A DNA stretch of 6,273 bases. It comes from JAUCQB01 sp964586235. Lineage in GTDB: Bacteria > Planctomycetota > Phycisphaerae > UBA1845 > PWPN01. Numbering within the stretch: position 1 is the stretch's first letter; every line of letters starts with the position of its first letter. The DNA is taken from the NCBI GenBank assembly GCA_964586235.1, contig CAZPIO010000236.1, positions 1 to 6,273 of the forward strand. Direction: 5' to 3'. The position numbers and the translations under genes were made by a program. Below the pieces are notes generated by a model. It saw nothing but the letters and a program-made list of their open reading frames with translations. It was not told the DNA's origin and ran no database searches. This document shows positions 4,482-6,273 of this stretch, piece after piece.

Positions 4482-5534
4482 ATGACTAGAAACAAAATTA
4501 CAGTTTCTACTATAATACTTTGCATGATCTTTATATTTTCATGCTATAGCAACAATAAAGGAGATTTTAAAATGAGTACAGAATGGGACAAGACTTTCCC
4601 TAAAAGTGATAAAGTTATTCACAAGAAAGTATCATTTCTGAACAGATACGGAATAACTTTAGCAGCTGATTTATACATTCCTAAAAATAATGGAAATAGT
4701 AAATTATCTGCTTTAGCTATAAGCGGTCCTTTTGGTGCTGTAAAAGAACAATCTTCCGGATTGTATGCGCAAACCCTAGCCGAACGTGGATTTATTACAA
4801 TTGCATTCGATCCTTCTTTCACGGGAGAAAGTAGTGGAAGTCCAAGAAATATTGCATCGCCTGAAATTTATACAGAAGATTTCAGCGCAGCAGTTGATTT
4901 TCTTGGATTACTTGATAATGTTGACCGGAACCGTATAGGAATAATCGGTATTTGTGGTTTTGGAGGTTTTGCCCTTAATGCCGCTGCTGTTGACAAACGC
5001 ATAAAAGCTGTAGTTACAACGAGTATGTATGATATGCCCCGTGTAACATCAAAAGGTTATTTTGATGCGGTTACTTTAGAACAAAAAACTAAAACGCTAG
5101 AGAATTTAGGACAACAACGCTGGATAGATGCTGAAAAAGGAGTTAATACCTATGACAAATCTCAGGGCTTGCCTGAAAAATTAACAGGAAAAGAACCGTC
5201 TTTTGTAACCGAATACTACAACTATTACAAAACTCCAAGAGGCTTTCATCCTCGTTCTATCAATTCAAATGGAGCTTGGTCAGCAACATCTTCTTTATCA
5301 CTTATGAATATGCCAATTTTAACTTACATCAAGGAAATATCACCAAGATCGGTACTGATAATAGCAGGAGAAAAAGCCCATTCCAGATATTTTAGCGAGG
5401 ATGCTTATAAGGCTGCTAACGAACCAAAGGAATTGATGATTATTCCTGGAGCAGTTCATGTTGATTTGTATGATAATTTGAAGGTGATTCCTTTTGATAA
5501 AATTGAATCATTTTTTAATAAAAATCTTAAATAA
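4482..5534 (+). CDS. Alpha/beta hydrolase, dienelactone-hydrolase/YcjY-like, with lipoprotein signal
   Basis: This 350-residue protein belongs to the alpha/beta hydrolase superfamily. A basic start and hydrophobic stretch (1-19) lead to the lipobox IFSC with C21, suggesting a membrane-anchored lipoprotein outside the cytoplasm. The hydrolase core runs from about 45 to 345. The nucleophile elbow is GICGFGG at 156-162 with C158, a cysteine where most family members have serine, as in dienelactone hydrolases. H326 in GAVHVD is the probable catalytic histidine, and the acid may be E297 in AGEKAHS. The middle motif with YDMPRVTSKGYFD is typical of this subgroup. AAGGAG about 8 nt before ATG 4482 supports that start. 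A second in-frame start at 4572 (M31) has an equally good site and would drop the signal. The substrate is unknown; it is probably controlled by the divergent AraC-type regulator. Confidence 0.88.
   Translation: MTRNKITVSTIILCMIFIFSCYSNNKGDFKMSTEWDKTFPKSDKVIHKKVSFLNRYGITLAADLYIPKNNGNSKLSALAISGPFGAVKEQSSGLYAQTLAERGFITIAFDPSFTGESSGSPRNIASPEIYTEDFSAAVDFLGLLDNVDRNRIGIIGICGFGGFALNAAAVDKRIKAVVTTSMYDMPRVTSKGYFDAVTLEQKTKTLENLGQQRWIDAEKGVNTYDKSQGLPEKLTGKEPSFVTEYYNYYKTPRGFHPRSINSNGAWSATSSLSLMNMPILTYIKEISPRSVLIIAGEKAHSRYFSEDAYKAANEPKELMIIPGAVHVDLYDNLKVIPFDKIESFFNKNLK
4557..4574 (+). promoter_or_regulatory. Internal ribosome binding site and second start in the hydrolase gene
   Basis: AAAGGAG (4557-4563) stands 8 nt before an in-frame ATG (4572-4574). 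Starting there would give a 320-residue protein without the lipoprotein signal, close to the length of cytoplasmic relatives. Either two forms are made, or the upstream start is a later addition. Confidence 0.5.
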
Positions 5535-5594
5535 GATAAAAGTAAAAAAGCATTTGAAGAAAATTAATAAAAATTAGAATTTAAATGATATTTA

Positions 5595-5634
5595 TAAGAG
5601 AATGGGAGTTAAACCGATATTTCCTATTCTCTTA
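5595..5634 (+). terminator. Hairpin between the hydrolase and cyclophilin-like genes
   Basis: TAAGAGAATGGGA (5595-5607) pairs with TCCTATTCTCTTA (5622-5634) over 13 bp with one G-T pair and a 14-nt loop. It lies 60 nt after the hydrolase stop. The following AAATTGT is a poor T tract, so it may be a weak terminator or a processing/stability element that lowers expression of the second gene. Confidence 0.42.
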
Positions 5635-5667
5635 AATTGTAAAAAATACAATAAAGGATAGAATATT

Positions 5668-6114
5668 ATGAAAAAGATATTATTTGTAATGTTTGCTCTA
5701 ATTATATCATTTACCTCAATACTTTACGGTTCTGATAAGAAAAAGGAAGAAAACAATATTAAAATACTCATTAAAGTTGGAGAAAAAAAACTAACAGCTA
5801 CTTTGATTAATAATGCAACAAGTCGAGCGTTAATTACAAAATTTCCTCTTACGATTCTTTTGAAAGATTTGTATAACAGAGAAATGTGTTATAATTTTTC
5901 TGAAGATTTACCAACTGATGCTGTAAAATATACAGATTATGAAGTAGGAGACATTATATATTGGCCTCCAAGGCATAGTTTTGTTATTATGTATGCTCAA
6001 AATGGAGAGCGATTTGCTATGCAAAAAATTGGCAGGATAGATAGCTATATAGAAATACTTAAAAATATAGGGGATATTACTGTTACTCTTGAGGTTGTAA
6101 AACAAAATTTATAA
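5668..6114 (+). CDS. Cyclophilin-like fold protein with signal peptide
   Basis: This 148-residue protein begins with a signal peptide (MKKILFVMFALIISF, cleavage probably near residues 20-22), so it is exported or anchored. The rest matches the small cyclophilin-like beta-barrel family in pattern: an IKILIKVGEKKLTATL strand pair, an alternating TSRALI-KFPLTI segment, then GDIIYWPP (95-101), SFVIMY and KIGRID. These proteins share the cyclophilin fold, but their activity is largely uncharacterised and proline isomerase activity should not be assumed. The start is ATG 5668 with AAAGGA (5653-5658) spaced by 9 nt. It lies 133 nt after the hydrolase on the same strand, so cotranscription through the intervening hairpin is likely; I see no convincing separate promoter. 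It probably works with the hydrolase outside the cytoplasm, which is inference. Confidence 0.8.
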   Translation: MKKILFVMFALIISFTSILYGSDKKKEENNIKILIKVGEKKLTATLINNATSRALITKFPLTILLKDLYNREMCYNFSEDLPTDAVKYTDYEVGDIIYWPPRHSFVIMYAQNGERFAMQKIGRIDSYIEILKNIGDITVTLEVVKQNL

Positions 6115-6138
6115 TATAAAATCATTTTTTAGGCATTA

Positions 6139-6160
6139 ACTCGGGCAAGGACGCCCGAGT
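6139..6160 (+). terminator. Probable terminator hairpin after the cyclophilin-like gene
   Basis: ACTCGGGC (6139-6146) pairs perfectly with GCCCGAGT (6153-6160) across a 6-nt loop, 24 nt after the stop codon. The tail ATCTTATAGTCTTA is only moderately T-rich. Its place at the cassette end, just before the attC, fits termination. Confidence 0.5.
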
Positions 6161-6202
6161 ATCTTATAGTCTTAGCACACCACTTTCACCTAACTTGTTC
6201 AT

Positions 6203-6220
6203 AAACGAAGTACTTCGTTT
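6203..6220. repeat. Palindrome, copy 1 of the ACGAAGTACTTCGT repeat
   Basis: This perfect 18-nt palindrome has ACGAAGTACTTCGT at 6205-6218. The same 14-nt core returns at 6244-6257. Confidence 0.6.
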
Positions 6221-6239
6221 TTTATCATATTTTGGGAGT

Positions 6240-6261
6240 ATAGACGAAGTACTTCGTCTAT
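6240..6261. repeat. Palindrome, copy 2 of the ACGAAGTACTTCGT repeat
   Basis: This perfect 22-nt palindrome is centred on the same ACGAAGTACTTCGT core (6244-6257). Each copy can fold on itself, or the two can pair with each other. The first copy is flanked by AA/TT and this one by ATAG/CTAT. Confidence 0.6.
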
Positions 6262-6273
6262 CCAGATTCTGCC

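Larger units (their letters stand above)
3352..6273 (+). mobile_element. Cassette C: three-gene cassette, right end beyond the window
   Basis: The unit starts at the exchange point in GTTAGGT (3351-3357). Its attC begins at ACCTAAC (6188) and runs past the window end. It contains an AraC-family regulator (minus), an alpha/beta hydrolase and a cyclophilin-like protein (both plus). Most integron cassettes carry one promoterless gene, so a regulated unit of three genes with internal divergent promoters is unusual. Regulators, hydrolases of this type and cyclophilin-like proteins also occur near one another in other bacterial genomes (general knowledge), so the set probably moved together. Confidence 0.6.
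6188..6273 (+). other. attC-like site of cassette C, right part beyond the window
   Basis: ACCTAAC (6188-6194) fits RYYYAAC and is preceded by the 13 bases that pair with the start of this cassette. The visible part contains two strong palindromes (6203-6220 and 6240-6261). The right core GTTRRRY is not reached, so the length and fold are unknown. Confidence 0.5.

Noticed and set aside
5908..6105. 65-codon minus-strand open frame
   Set aside because: It is antisense to the cyclophilin-like gene, with no ribosome binding site or recognisable pattern. The same applies to the antisense frame at 4619-4822 inside the hydrolase.
53..6194. The paired ends as transposon terminal inverted repeats
   Set aside because: Three abutting units have different end sequences, all fitting GTTRRRY/RYYYAAC, with attC-like hairpins between them. 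A cassette array explains this more simply, though a relative of that system is possible.
6201..6273. CRISPR-like repeats
   Set aside because: There are only two copies of a palindrome with a 19-nt gap and no spacer series.

Overview
The window reads as part of a gene-cassette array (integron type) in a low-GC, probably anaerobic bacterium. The bodies of the cassettes are AT-rich, while two of the recombination sites are GC-rich. A spirochaete such as a Treponema relative is plausible, because chromosomal integrons are known there, but no housekeeping gene or 16S rRNA is present to confirm this. No integron integrase and no attI site lie inside the window.

The array is recognised from paired core sites of the form RYYYAAC...GTTRRRY. 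They define one attC whose left edge is cut by the window start (1-59), two complete attC-like sites (2493-2654 and 3122-3357), and the left part of a fourth (6188 to the window end). These bound cassette A (54-2648), cassette B (2649-3351) and cassette C (3352 to beyond 6273). The two ends of each cassette are complementary for 16-20 nt, well past the 7-nt core, and every mismatch keeps a G-T pair except for one single-base gap. This is the most unusual structural signal in the window.

Cassette A carries a minus-strand module: a XerC/D-like tyrosine recombinase overlapping by 23 bp with an IS91-family (HUH, two-tyrosine) transposase. The module has its own promoter, an operator-like palindrome and a strong ribosome binding site. 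A short in-frame open stretch follows the transposase stop. A + strand terminator stands immediately before the attC.

Cassette B holds one small minus-strand gene for a 54-residue protein with two predicted membrane segments. It is followed by a long, branched attC.

Cassette C is about 2.8 kb and has three genes: a minus-strand AraC-family regulator, and on the + strand an alpha/beta hydrolase with a lipoprotein signal and a cyclophilin-like-fold protein with a signal peptide. The regulator and hydrolase are divergent. Each has a promoter with 17-bp spacing, and two exact 13-bp direct repeats lie where an AraC-type protein could bind both. The hydrolase has a second, equally good internal start that would make a cytoplasmic form. 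The likely logic is a self-contained, regulated detoxification or metabolic unit carried as one cassette. The substrate cannot be told from sequence.
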